Shown here one piece after another: positions 1 through 10,148 of a DNA stretch of 64,000 nt. Positions within the stretch are counted from its first letter, which is position 1. Every line of letters begins with the position of its first letter. The stretch is taken from positions 496,001 through 560,000 of the forward strand of contig WBMQ01000013.1 of NCBI GenBank assembly GCA_016630905.1, read 5' to 3'. A program made the translations under genes and the position numbers. The stretch is from Capillidium heterosporum. Taxonomy: Eukaryota > Entomophthoromycota > Entomophthoromycetes > Entomophthorales > Capillidiaceae. The notes under the pieces are model-generated. The model did no database searches. It was not told the origin of the DNA and saw only the letters and a list, made by a program, of their open reading frames with translations.

Positions 1-1109
1 TATATTACATATACAGTATATTTACTTTTGAATGTATATTTCTATTGTAATATAAAGTGCAATGATCTTTAGTAGGTTTACTGATCTATTGGTTGTAAAT
101 TTTATACTATTTTATAAGGTTCTACACAGTATACAATCAAAGTAAAAACATAGATTGGGTAAAAAAACACATAAATATACATCTATTTTAGCATATATCC
201 CTGTCGATTATATATTGGCATTTCGTATACAATCCTTAAATTAATAATTTCGATGGCTTTGTAGTCTGGCGATGAAGTTCTCAAGCCAAGGAATAGGCTC
301 AATAGTAACCTAACTTGAGAACAGTACCTATTTAACCGCATTTTATTACAAAAGTGGTAAAGGTGTTGTATGTATGCTTACATACTATCTATTCTATTTT
401 TGAAATATTAAAGGTACAAATTGTATTTATTAGTAAATGCATTCAAATAGCACATTCTTCCTAAAAGTTTTCTACAATCCAAATTTATCAACAATCAGAA
501 TTCCCAAGTTTTGTTGGTGTTTAACTAAACTTTGTATATCAGTATATATATTTGTTATTAAAGTGATGCTATTGTCATCAAATATATATAGCTTTTAGTT
601 GATTTCATCATACATCCATATTTGTGAAGCTATATATTTTTACTATTACTAATAAGTTCAATTATGCGATACATATTTCAAGGTGGGAATCGGTATAAAT
701 GTATATCATACATCTGCTTACAATCAAGCAAATTATTAAAAGATGGATAACTTAAATCCAAGTTACAATGCCTATCATTTTTACTAATGGCTTTCAACTC
801 TCGTATATTGAAACTAAAATTTTATAGCTGGATTAATTAGCCTAATGTTGACCATTTTAATGGGTATAAAAGTCATACATCAAAAAATGATAGCATACAA
901 CTGCCAAAGTTAATAAGGCTTGTCATGGCATACCAGTTTTGAATTTCAAATGAGGAGCCGGAAGGAGGCTTTAACATCTGCCGAATTCTCGTTTTGGTAA
1001 GATAACGTTGCGCGAAAATTGCTTAATTTTTAGCCTGAAGGTGTATGCAAGCCAAGCTGGCCGACCTATTGAGCTGTTTATGCTGTGAGAGGCAGAGCTA
1101 CCTCCACCG
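1..1109. other. intergenic, AT-rich
   Basis: No coding frame with a recognisable product. The sequence is AT-rich. The last 170 bases, just upstream of the oxidase promoter, are visibly richer in G and C, which fits a regulatory region for the downstream gene; no factor site can be named with confidence. Confidence 0.5.
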
Positions 1110-1116
1110 TATAAAA
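1110..1116 (+). promoter_or_regulatory. TATA box of multicopper oxidase
   Basis: A perfect TATAAAA lies 73 bases upstream of the oxidase ATG, followed by a short leader. Similar TATAAAA boxes precede the SMP-30-like gene and the secreted coiled-coil gene, so the secreted-protein genes of this window seem to share TATA-driven promoters, as expected for strongly regulated genes. Confidence 0.6.
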
Positions 1117-1182
1117 GGAAGCGGGATGGGCTTCAAACTGTTAACACAATTCATCAGCATTTCCATTAGAGAATAAAAAGAT

Positions 1183-2934
1183 ATGACGAAGCAGCTCCAA
1201 CTCCTACTCTTACTACTACTCAGCATCAACTTAATTCAATGCAAGATCATCAGCTTGGATTGGAAGATCGAAGAACGGATGATCGCCCCCGACAACAGTG
1301 CAATCCATGGTATCTTGATTGACGGCCAGTTCCCCGGTCCCACCATCAACGCAGTCCAAGGCGATATTATCAAGGTCAAGGTTCGTAACTTGATGCATAA
1401 AGAGTTTACCATTCACTGGCATGGAATCATTCAGAAAGGCACATCACTGTCTGATGGTGTACCTTACGTTACTCAGGACCCCATAAAGCCAGGCGGTATC
1501 TACGACTACTACTTTGAACTAGGCGATCAGTCAGGTACCCACTGGTACCACGCTCACACTGGTTTGGATGCTGAGCATGCCTACGGTGCCATCGTCATCC
1601 AGGATAAACCTGAAACCATCAAGGACATCATCAAATATAACCCCAAGTACCAATACGACGAAGAAACAGTTTTGATGATTTCAGAGATGTGGCACAAGAG
1701 TTCTGAGGAATTAATTGAAGGTTTAGTTGGCCCCCAATTTAGATTTGTCAACGCCTCTGACTCTATCATGATCAATGGTCAGGTCTACAAGGATTGGCCT
1801 AATGGAAACGCCGATCCCAACATGCCCTCTAATAAGGGAAACTACGTGCTCAACGTTAAGCCCAACAAAATTTACCGACTACGTCTTATCGGCGCCCTAG
1901 GTTTGGACAAAATGAAGTTCAGCATCCCCAATCACAAGTTCACTTTAATTGAAGCCGACGGTACCTTACTCGAACCTTTGGACGTCGATTACGTCGAAAT
2001 TTTCGGCGGACAGCGTTATTCTGTTCTTATGAAGACCAACCAGAAACCGGACAACTATATGATTTACGCCCAGCGTACCGGTGAAACCGCTATTTCTTTT
2101 GCCTCTAAAGCTATAATGCACTACGATGGTGCTCAAGACTGCTGGCCCATGGTTCGTACCGAGCTCACCAATCCTCAACCAGCTGGCGTTTTCAACCGTT
2201 GGATGGAAAGAGAAATGTCAACCTCAAATTGGTACACAATCAGCAAGAACAAGCACTATTACCCAGCTCCCAAGAAGGTAACAAAGTCTATTTACCTAAT
2301 GTCCAGTCCCCAATTTACTGGTCAGCACGTTGATGAGTTGATCAATGGCTACATTGTCAAGCAGCGCAATACTACTTTATTAACCGACATCATCAACGGT
2401 ACTTACAAGCCAGAGAATGGCATCTACGAGATTAACGAAGGTGATGTAGTCCAAATCATTATGGAGCACCATCTTGACCTCGATAAATTTCCCGAATGTC
2501 TACACCACCCCTGGCATCTACATGGCCACGCCTTCCACGTAGTAGGCAGCGGTAAGGACAAATTCGACCCTATTGCTGACAACAAGAAAATCGACGACTA
2601 CCTCAAGACTACCAAGAAGTTGCCTTTGTTTAGAGATACTTTTACCCACTTCCCTGAGAACGTAGAGAACTTGGCCAAAACTCGGAAGCCTGACTTTTAT
2701 GATCGATTGAGAGATGGTATCGAAAAGAATAAAGATTCTAGAACGGCCGGTAGACCTACTTACTGCGGCTGGTATGCTATCCGATTTATTGCCGACAATC
2801 CAGGAGCTTGGTTCATGCACTGCCATATCTCGGCCCATTTGGTTATGGGAAAGAGTATTATGATTAACGAGAAACCTAAGGACCCCAAGACTTTCGCCGA
2901 GAACTATAACGCTAAACTTAAGATGCTGAGGTAG
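1183..2934 (+). CDS. secreted multicopper oxidase (laccase-like)
   Basis: A 583-residue intronless oxidase that should couple one-electron oxidation of a substrate to four-electron reduction of O2. Residues 1-20 form a Leu-rich signal peptide, and no C-terminal membrane anchor is visible, so it is probably secreted rather than a Fet3-type ferroxidase. All four copper motifs are present: HWHG at 78-81, HWYHAH at 120-125, HPWHLHGHAF at 442-451 and HCH with a second His at 546-552. Ten His and the type-1 Cys547 are therefore intact. The oddity is Lys557, which occupies the position five after the last His that is Met, Leu or Phe in laccases and ascorbate oxidases. Codons favour C-ending forms, suggesting high expression. 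The substrate cannot be told from sequence. Confidence 0.93.
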   Translation: MTKQLQLLLLLLLSINLIQCKIISLDWKIEERMIAPDNSAIHGILIDGQFPGPTINAVQGDIIKVKVRNLMHKEFTIHWHGIIQKGTSLSDGVPYVTQDPIKPGGIYDYYFELGDQSGTHWYHAHTGLDAEHAYGAIVIQDKPETIKDIIKYNPKYQYDEETVLMISEMWHKSSEELIEGLVGPQFRFVNASDSIMINGQVYKDWPNGNADPNMPSNKGNYVLNVKPNKIYRLRLIGALGLDKMKFSIPNHKFTLIEADGTLLEPLDVDYVEIFGGQRYSVLMKTNQKPDNYMIYAQRTGETAISFASKAIMHYDGAQDCWPMVRTELTNPQPAGVFNRWMEREMSTSNWYTISKNKHYYPAPKKVTKSIYLMSSPQFTGQHVDELINGYIVKQRNTTLLTDIINGTYKPENGIYEINEGDVVQIIMEHHLDLDKFPECLHHPWHLHGHAFHVVGSGKDKFDPIADNKKIDDYLKTTKKLPLFRDTFTHFPENVENLAKTRKPDFYDRLRDGIEKNKDSRTAGRPTYCGWYAIRFIADNPGAWFMHCHISAHLVMGKSIMINEKPKDPKTFAENYNAKLKMLR

Positions 2935-3639
2935 GTGGACATTTATTAATTTAATTAAAGCATTTTTTCTATGTGTGTATTTAAATGTATTTTATTAGTG
3001 TTTAGGTAGGCCTCCAATTCTGAAGTATATACTTTACAAAGTAGAGTCTGTTTCAAAATAGCAACATGTAAAATTCGGCTTAATTGCATCATAGCTAATA
3101 ATTTTGGCCATTTTAACGTATAATTAATTTGGGATTTTAACACTCATTTTGAAATTGGGTCTACTTGGATATATATCTGGATGTTGCATGGTAAAGCCTA
3201 GTTATAGATCTTCCAATACTTTATTGATGGGATCACCAATCACCTTTACACCTAAAAATTCCAGCAAAAAAGTTATAGACTCAGCCGATATTCTTCTGAT
3301 CAAACTGGGGCTATACTTGCCAAAATCTAGTAGGTAGTAGTTAGTTTCATCTATATACGACCTTATGTCCGTGTATCCTCAATTTAGATATCTTTCCACC
3401 ACTGAGCGATTACTATTCCAAACTTGTAAATAAAAATATAGTCAAATAACAACTAAAATTTACAAAGATTCCAATATAATGATATAAATATTTTGATAAG
3501 TTACCCGAAATTTAGTTTGAAGAAACACCTCCACCACAAACCGTTGAAACTTAGCTAAAGACGACCTTACTAAATTTTAAAGTGGATCTACAGATTAAAC
3601 TTCTCGAAACACATATCTCCAGGCATTCATAATTAGATC
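2935..3639. other. intergenic
   Basis: AT-rich spacer holding the 3' end of the oxidase transcript and the upstream region of the SMP-30-like gene. Short open frames occur but none starts with ATG in a convincing context or resembles a known protein. Confidence 0.5.
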
Positions 3640-3646
3640 TATAAAA
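3640..3646 (+). promoter_or_regulatory. TATA box of SMP-30-like gene
   Basis: TATAAAA 48 bases upstream of the ATG of the SMP-30-like gene. The short spacing implies a very short leader, or a transcription start close to the ATG. Confidence 0.45.
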
Positions 3647-3693
3647 CGGTAACTTCTCTCGTAAAAATATACATTTAGCTTCGAAATATAGAA

Positions 3694-4767
3694 ATGCTAC
3701 CACTCTTACAAATCCTTTTATCCCTTCCCACCATCCAAGGCAAGGATGTGAATCTAACCAACTACAAACCTACTGTCAAGGAATTCGTAGCCACCCCTTA
3801 TATAACCTACGCCACTAGTAAGTTTGGGCCTGATATTGAAGGAGCTAGTGTTGACAAGCACGGCAACATATACGGTACCAACTATGGTACCAAGAAGACG
3901 ACCTACCAGATTGGTCAAATCTACCCCCAACAAAAGCTATTGTACAGGGATAAACTTACCAATAGTTATTTCAATGGTATACGCGTCTTCAACGACCAGT
4001 TTTTTATCACCGATACCAAGAATCACCGGGTAGTTAAATTAACCAAAAAGACTGGCTATGACAATTCAAAGGACGACCAAGTTTATGTAGGCGAGGACGT
4101 ATGCAAGAACGATAAGATGATCCAACCCAACGATATAGCTATGAGCTCCAAAGGCATTATTTACCTTTCAGGGGGCAACTATACTCCCAACAACGACAAC
4201 AAGTCGGGAGATGTATGGCGTTGTGACCCCAGTAAGGACTCCAAACATCAAACCGAACGTATCGATTTAATGGGTCGTACTAACGGCATCACGTTATCAA
4301 ACAAGGAAGGGTCTCTATACGTGTCGGAAAGCTTGACTACAAAGGATGTCCCCGTACTACAGAAGATTTGGAAGTATAGCTTGAAGAGTGAAAATGTCTT
4401 GGATGTTTTAAGTAGTAAGAAATTGTTTGTCGACTTTGATATTTTGGACCAATCTAAAGCCAACGATATCGATGGGTTTAGATTCGATACGGACGGAAAT
4501 TTGTTTGTTACGAGATATAGTGGGAAGAAAGTAGTCGTTTTGGATAAAATGGGGAATACGGTTGCCATTATCAAGACTAGTTTCAACAATCCCACTAATT
4601 TGGAGTTTGGTGGTACCAATGGTAAGAAGCTGTTTATCTTTGGCAAGTGCTCGACTGAGAGTTATGCTTTTGATATAAGTGGACATGGCATAGAAAGGGG
4701 GTGTGTCGATACGCTGGACTGGAAGTTTGCTGGGGATGCCTGGACCAAGCTGAACGCCAAGCAATAG
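3694..4767 (+). CDS. secreted SMP-30/gluconolactonase-like protein
   Basis: A 357-residue intronless protein with a signal peptide (about residues 1-16) followed by a six-bladed beta-propeller of the SMP-30/gluconolactonase/LRE type. The four metal-ligand positions of the family are recognisable: Glu49 (in DIEGAS), Asn146 (QPNDIA), Asn197 (RTNGIT) and Asp260 (DIDGF). A metal-dependent lactonase or esterase activity outside the cell is therefore plausible, but the substrate is unknown. The protein at 32161-33165 is a clear paralogue with the same four positions and overall layout. This copy uses many A/T-ending codons, unlike the other, so it may be less strongly expressed. Confidence 0.8.
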   Translation: MLPLLQILLSLPTIQGKDVNLTNYKPTVKEFVATPYITYATSKFGPDIEGASVDKHGNIYGTNYGTKKTTYQIGQIYPQQKLLYRDKLTNSYFNGIRVFNDQFFITDTKNHRVVKLTKKTGYDNSKDDQVYVGEDVCKNDKMIQPNDIAMSSKGIIYLSGGNYTPNNDNKSGDVWRCDPSKDSKHQTERIDLMGRTNGITLSNKEGSLYVSESLTTKDVPVLQKIWKYSLKSENVLDVLSSKKLFVDFDILDQSKANDIDGFRFDTDGNLFVTRYSGKKVVVLDKMGNTVAIIKTSFNNPTNLEFGGTNGKKLFIFGKCSTESYAFDISGHGIERGCVDTLDWKFAGDAWTKLNAKQ

Positions 4768-5050
4768 ATGGGAAGTTTGAATCTAAATTTGTAATAAAAA
4801 TTGGTTCTTATAAGTGATGTCATTTGTAAGTATATTTTTGATACCTTTTATAAATATGAATAAAGCTTTAATTGAGTGCTATACAATACATATGATTATA
4901 TTCACTGATCCAAAAATTAAAATATCTTATTGGTTGGATAGATAAACAAACTAAATTACAAAAAACGAATTTATATTTGGAAAAGAGCTCCAAGATGAAA
5001 TAGAAAAATATTGATGGAAACTAACAACTTTGATATTAATTACCAAAAAT
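4768..5050. other. intergenic
   Basis: Short AT-rich spacer. On the minus strand the bases just after the tRNA include a run of five T, a suitable RNA polymerase III terminator. Nothing else is seen. Confidence 0.5.
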
Positions 5051-5120
5051 GCGCTAACTGGGAATCGAACCCAGGCCACTTCTTTGGAAGAGAAGTATTC
5101 TACCTCTATACTATTAGCGC
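5051..5120 (-). tRNA. tRNA-Gly (anticodon UCC)
   Basis: The reverse complement folds into a cloverleaf. The acceptor stem GCGCTAA/TTAGCGC has 7 perfect pairs. The anticodon stem CTTCT/AGAAG closes loop CTTCCAA, giving anticodon UCC, and the T stem CTGGG/CCCAG closes a TTCGATT loop. The discriminator base is A, as expected for glycine. The D arm is small, with a conserved GG but weak pairing, as in some other eukaryotic tRNA-Gly. There is no intron. A T-run follows the gene. It decodes GGA and perhaps GGG, which matters for the frameshift sites at Gly codons discussed in the findings. Confidence 0.93.
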
Positions 5121-5412
5121 CAATCACTTTGTGTATAAAAACTCTCAATATAACTATATGAATAGTTTATAGTATTTGAGTATTATGAAGTTCAAATTTA
5201 CAGATTAGGAAGTTGTCAAATCATTTTGGTAACGGAGTACTTGAGACCAAACTTATAGTCTTAAACTAAACTAATTGGTACTGATATTCAACATCGAGAA
5301 TTCAGACTTATATGCCTATTTTTTTGAAAACTATGTATAAATAAACGCCATCTAATAATCTAAAAGTAGCACTTTAAACTTCAATTTAAAAACTTTACTT
5401 CAACTAAAACAA

Positions 5413-6894
5413 CTACGCAAAGTTTCTTGCCGCATACCCTACCAGCTTGAAGATTCCAAACCCAGCCGCTACTAAAGCGCTTAATGACAACCCACAGCCC
5501 AACCGGAATTGCCTTCTACCCTCTTGCAGAACTTCAGAATATCTTAACGAAGTCTGACTCAACATTTGGTTGGTCGATAAGTTGAACAGATTGCCAGTCT
5601 TGAAATTGATAACGTTACGTACGTAATCGAAGAACAAACTCATGACAAATGTCAATCCAAAGTTACGAGTGTTGAATCTATCATTGATGGCGATGATGGC
5701 ATTGCCATCTACGACGCGAAGGTTCGAATATAGTTGGGGGATCTTGGACCAGTCGTCGTTGTGCAAGTTGAGTAAATCGTCCAAGATGTCGACATCCTCA
5801 AAAGCAGCATTGATACCTTGGCCTACGAAGGGAACCATTCCATGTACAGCATCCCCTACACCAATACAGGGCAGAGTAGGGTGATGGTAAGGATCCATCT
5901 GACTTTTAACGTACCTACATTTGGGCAACACCTTAGTTTCGCCGACAAAAAGCTGATCTTTGAAGTACTTGAAGAGGATTGGAGATAACTGCGGATAACT
6001 GGCGTCCAAGTACTCTTTAAGTTCATTGTGGGTTTCGATGGTACAGGTACATCGCTCATAGGGCAAGTTGGAGTTGAATTTCTCTTTGAAACAGCGTAAG
6101 ACTAGAGTTACACCGAGATGTTGGGAGTAAGGTAGCATAACTAGGTTGCCATTTTTGGTTTTGGGTCGGACAGTGAACATGCTAGCTTTGGGGAGCTCGA
6201 TACCTAGGTCGGAGAATTCAGAGTGAGGGATCTTGGATGAAAAAAAGGGCTCGACACCTAAGCTCTTGACGTAGCTGTTGTACGAGGTTGAGCGACGTAA
6301 ACTCTCCATAACTTGACTGTGGACTCCGTCACATCCTATCAAAATATTGAAAGGTACCTTGGCAATGGTGCTGATATCCTGCAAATGGGGTTCCAGTCTA
6401 GTCTGGTGGGTAGGTTGGAGGTATAGAAACTTGATGTTGAAATCCACCTTAACACAGCTAGTATCGAATAGAACCTCTATCCTATCCGCATACTTTTCCA
6501 ATAGTAATTGGGTCAAAGTCAAAGCTAGCTGGAATCGTTCGATCGAAAGTTTTACGTTTTGAGTAGTCGAGAGTAAGCCTAGACTCAAGGTGTCATGGTT
6601 CAAGCAGTTGCGCATGTCATAGTACTCCTGACCTCTTGTACTGACCTCTTCATACAAGCTTAGCTTTTTCAAAGGCTTTATGGCGCGATGCGATAGACCT
6701 AATCCGTAACTACAACTGGGTGGTTCACTTCCTATTGGGTTAGGGTTGCGTTCCACTATTTTAATTTTTGGGTAGATAAATTGACCTTGGGTGTTGGTGC
6801 GTCGTAGTAATGAGAAAGCTAAAAGTAGACCACTGGGTCCTCCACCTACTATTACTGTATCTTGATAGGGCTCCATTTCGCTTGTGTTGACCAT
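5413..6894 (-). CDS. kynurenine 3-monooxygenase-like FAD monooxygenase, copy 1
   Basis: A 493-residue intronless flavoprotein hydroxylase. The FAD-binding motif GGGPSG lies at 17-22, the DG motif CDGVHS at 188-193 and the GD motif GDAVHG at 347-352. The following PFVGQGINAAFED closely resembles kynurenine 3-monooxygenase. A hydrophobic segment at about 465-485 can anchor the enzyme in a membrane, as the C-terminal helix of KMO does at the outer mitochondrial membrane. The substrate may be kynurenine, but the substrate region diverges from canonical KMO, so another aromatic substrate is possible. It is a tandem duplicate of the gene at 7206-8689, in the same orientation with 311 bases between them. 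Confidence 0.82.
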   Translation of the reverse strand: MVNTSEMEPYQDTVIVGGGPSGLLLAFSLLRRTNTQGQFIYPKIKIVERNPNPIGSEPPSCSYGLGLSHRAIKPLKKLSLYEEVSTRGQEYYDMRNCLNHDTLSLGLLSTTQNVKLSIERFQLALTLTQLLLEKYADRIEVLFDTSCVKVDFNIKFLYLQPTHQTRLEPHLQDISTIAKVPFNILIGCDGVHSQVMESLRRSTSYNSYVKSLGVEPFFSSKIPHSEFSDLGIELPKASMFTVRPKTKNGNLVMLPYSQHLGVTLVLRCFKEKFNSNLPYERCTCTIETHNELKEYLDASYPQLSPILFKYFKDQLFVGETKVLPKCRYVKSQMDPYHHPTLPCIGVGDAVHGMVPFVGQGINAAFEDVDILDDLLNLHNDDWSKIPQLYSNLRVVDGNAIIAINDRFNTRNFGLTFVMSLFFDYVRNVINFKTGNLFNLSTNQMLSQTSLRYSEVLQEGRRQFRLGCGLSLSALVAAGFGIFKLVGYAARNFA

Positions 6895-7205
6895 GTTCCT
6901 TTATGTTTCGCTGGCTTGTGAAGAAAAATTAGGGGTGGATGAAATTTAAAATCTTTGAGTTTCAGATCCGAAATTGGATTACGTGGACTAAAAGTTTGAA
7001 CCGTTATTGGTTAGATTTTTAACTTTAGCTGACGAATATCAAGTTGATCTATATCTATAAAATGACTTTCTAAAGTATAAATTATCTATACAATATAGGC
7101 CTCGAACCATTAATTGTATTTAGAAATTTTGGGAGATTTAAAGTTAAGCACATATTCAGAATATATTTAAAAGCTACATACAAAAACAACCATTGTCCAT
7201 ATAAC
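6895..7205. other. intergenic between KMO-like copies
   Basis: AT-rich spacer holding the promoter of copy 1 and the 3' end of copy 2. No coding potential seen. Confidence 0.5.
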
Positions 7206-8689
7206 CTAAATAAAACTTCGGACCATAAAGCCCACCAACATAAAGATTCCAAATCCAATTGCTATCAAAGTCATTAACAATAAAGTACAACCCAACCAGA
7301 ACTGTCTTTGACTCTCTTTCAAAACTTCCGAGTACCGCATGGAAGTCTGGCTCAACATCTGGTTGGTAGATAGATTGAACCGGTTCCCAGTTCGGAAGTT
7401 AATGGCATTACGTATGTGATCGAAAAGCAGGCTTAAAACGAAGTTGACGCCAAAATTTTTGGTGTGGAATCGATCGTTGAGGGTAATTACAGCATTACCA
7501 TCGACGACTCGCAAGTTGGAGTACAGTTGGGGGACTTTAGACCAGTCGTCATTATAGGAATCGAGGAGATTTTCCAAGACGTCGACATCTTCAAAGGCGG
7601 AATTGATACCTTGACCTATGAAGGGAAACATGCCATGGATGGCATCTCCAACTCCAATACAAGGTACAGTAGGATGGTGGTAAGGTTCCATCTGATTTTT
7701 GACATACCTACACTTGGGTATTACTTTAGTACCATTGACAAACAGTTTGCTTTGGAAATACTTGAAGAGAACTGGGGCCAGTTGCGGATAACTTGCATAT
7801 AAGTACTTCTTAAGATCTTCTGGAGTTTCCATGGTGCAGGTACACTCCTCATGAAGTAGACTGGAGTTGGACTTTCCTCGAAAGCAATCTAGAACCAAAG
7901 TTGCTTCAAGGTGTTGGGGATAAGGTAGGAAAACCATACTGCCACTCTGGGTCTTGGGTCGAAAGGTAAACATAGTCGCCTTGGGAATGTCGATACCTAT
8001 ATCACTTAGCTCTGAGTGAGGGATCTTAGCCTGAAAGGAAGGGTTCAGCCCCTAGATTCTTGATGTGGGTGTTGAAACTGGTTGAGCGACGTAGACTTTC
8101 CATAACCTGGCTGTGGGCTCCATCACATCCTACTAATATGTTGAAAGGTAGCTTAATGATGGCACTGACATCTTGTAAGTTAGGCTCCAGCTGAGTTTGT
8201 TGGGTAGGTTGAAGATACAGGCATTTAGTATCAAAGTCGACTTTGACACAGCTGGTATCAAAGCGAATTTCTATCCGATCTTCGTACCGTTCCAACAAAA
8301 GTTGAGTTAAAGTTGAAGCTAGTTGGAAGCGTCCCCATCGACAGCTTGACGTTTTGAGTAGTCGAAAGCAAACCTTTACTTAAAGTGTCGTGGTTCACAC
8401 AGTGCCGCATGTCGTAATACTCCTGTCCACTTTCTTTGACATCTTCGTACAATTTCAACTTTTTCAAAGGCTTTATGGCGCGGTGAGATAAACCTAACCC
8501 GTAACTGCAACTGGGTGGATTGTTACCTATTGGGTTGGGGTAACGTTCTACGATCAATATCTTTGGATATATAAATTGTCCATCTGAGTTGGTACGTCGG
8601 AGTAAGGTGAACGCTAAAAGCAAACCACTAGGCCCTCCACCTACTATTACAGTGTCTTGGTAAGGTACTGAGTTGCTTGGGTTGACCAT
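7206..8689 (-). pseudogene. KMO-like FAD monooxygenase, copy 2, frame broken twice
   Basis: A full-length paralogue of the gene at 5413-6894, aligning from the ATG (8689) through the FAD motif, GD motif and C-terminal membrane segment. Two +1 changes relative to copy 1 break it. The first lies near 8332-8337, where copy 1 has codons for SIERF and copy 2 reads ATG GGG A before CGC TTC. The second lies at 8026-8031, where TCA GGC is followed by TAA and alignment resumes one base later with AAG ATC. Between and around these points the protein is well conserved with no other stops. It is therefore a very young pseudogene, a gene with sequence errors, or one using +1 frameshifting. The rest of the enzyme, including all FAD motifs, looks functional. 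Confidence 0.75.
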
Positions 8690-9359
8690 GTTCGTTTGTG
8701 TTTTGATAGCATCGAAAGGAAGCTTAGAGCCCTATTTATGTACTCAATATAAGAGCACACCCAGCCCACATCTACATAATCTAGGCCCATGGGGCTTTAT
8801 AGATGAGGGAAATTGCCGGCGGGGATTTAAATTTTCTTTATTAAATTTTGCATCGAGGTTCGTATATTAAAATTTCGATTAGGCGTACTAGATGGGTGAA
8901 CGGCTATTGGTTATGCTACAGTCTTTAGTTAATGAGCATATAGTTGATTCTTATCCAATAATAACCGTAAAGTGCTATCTGATGCTATGTTCAGGAATTT
9001 TAGATCTATTTCCACAGTCGACCTCGTAGAAACTTATCCAGGATTTATAAACATAATACTATTCGTATATTTAACGTGTTCGTAAAATACTTTTAGCTAG
9101 AATGAAATCAGATATCTTTTATCCAAGACATCCAACAGTTGAAGTTTGGTGTAAAGTAACCCATTCAAGCTCAGCTTTCAACGAACAGTAGTCACACTAC
9201 CTCGCTAACCAAACTTACAAATCACCCCTTATTCTTATAAGTAGCTATGACGACAAATTACTCACTTCAAAATGTAGTAAGTAAGCTTATAAAGATGAAA
9301 GCGCTCTGTCTAAAGTAAGCATCGGTACTAAAGGAAATTTCAAATTCAGTTAGAAAAAT
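8690..9359. other. divergent intergenic region, KMO-like copy 2 / RAB18
   Basis: The spacer separates two divergently transcribed genes and should carry both promoters. About 200 bases next to the KMO-like gene are relatively GC-rich. No ORF of note. Confidence 0.5.
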
Positions 9360-10148
9360 ATGAGGGAAGATACGGTGTCCACTTTTAAGCTGCTACTCAT
9401 CGGTGATAGTAACGTAGGCAAGTCGTCCATACTTTTAAGATTCTGTGACGATACTTTTCTACCCCCTGAAGAAGTTTCGGCGACTATAGGTGTAGATTTC
9501 AAAGTCAAGCTAATTGAGATTGATGATAAGAAGTACAAGTTGACTATATGGGTAACTATTTACTTTCTTGTTGTAAGTTTACTTTTACCTACTATGTTTT
9601 TCATATATATAGGATACAGCAGGTCAAGAGCGATTTCGAACTTTAACTTCCAGCTACTACCGTGGAGCTCAAGGCATCATCTTGGGTAAATTTCATTTTT
9701 TTTAAATTAAATACACCAATTTAACGCTTACCTCTTCACAAAGTCTACGACGTGACGAACCGAGAGACGTTTGAACATTTGGAAGTATGGTTTAAGGAGA
9801 TTGAAAGCTATTGCACCAATCAGGAGGTGGTAAAGATGATAGTAGGCAACAAAGTGGACCAAGCTGAAGAACGTACCGTATCAACTGAAGAGGGAATCGA
9901 CTTGGCTAAGAGGAACAACACGTTATTTATGGAATGCTCGGCCAAAACTAAAGTAGGTATCCAACGGGCAGGCTGAAGAGCTGGTCCGTAAGGTAAGCTA
10001 TTGCTATACATTCATTTCTTTTCTAATTAATTTTGTTGTAAATTAGATAATCGAAAACGCTACCGCCTGGCAGAATCAGCAAGCCAATGCTACTATCCAA
10101 ATCGCTCCAATTGACCACGAGGCTGTTCAACCAGGATGTGGCTGCTAA
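9360..10148 (+). CDS. RAB18: Rab GTPase, RAB18 family
   Basis: Small GTPase of lipid-droplet and ER trafficking. Exons: 9360-9551, 9613-9685, 9744-9992, 10047-10148. Motifs: P-loop GDSNVGKS, switch [23 protein letters not shown] and SAK; C-terminal CGC for double geranylgeranylation. The sequence matches RAB18 better than other Rabs ([26 protein letters not shown]). In exon 3 the frame reads ...IQRAG and then stops at TGA (9974-9976). Skipping one base there gives EELVRK, exactly as in other RAB18 proteins (family QxAFEELV), and the correct C terminus follows. A +1 change at GGC_TGA is thus needed for a complete protein of about 204 residues. A 19-nt intron could also restore the frame, but it would remove five conserved residues. 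Confidence 0.88.

Noticed and set aside
3149-3337. 62-codon open frame after the oxidase
   Set aside because: Starts with TTG rather than ATG, no family resemblance, lies in the 3' region of the oxidase.
7975-8100. Intron in KMO-like copy 2 ending at TTTCAG before GCTAAG
   Set aside because: The putative intron is fully conserved coding sequence in copy 1, and the nearest donors do not restore the frame.
9955-9974. 19-nt micro-intron in RAB18 as explanation of the frame break
   Set aside because: Would remove five conserved residues and is half the length of the shortest other intron here.
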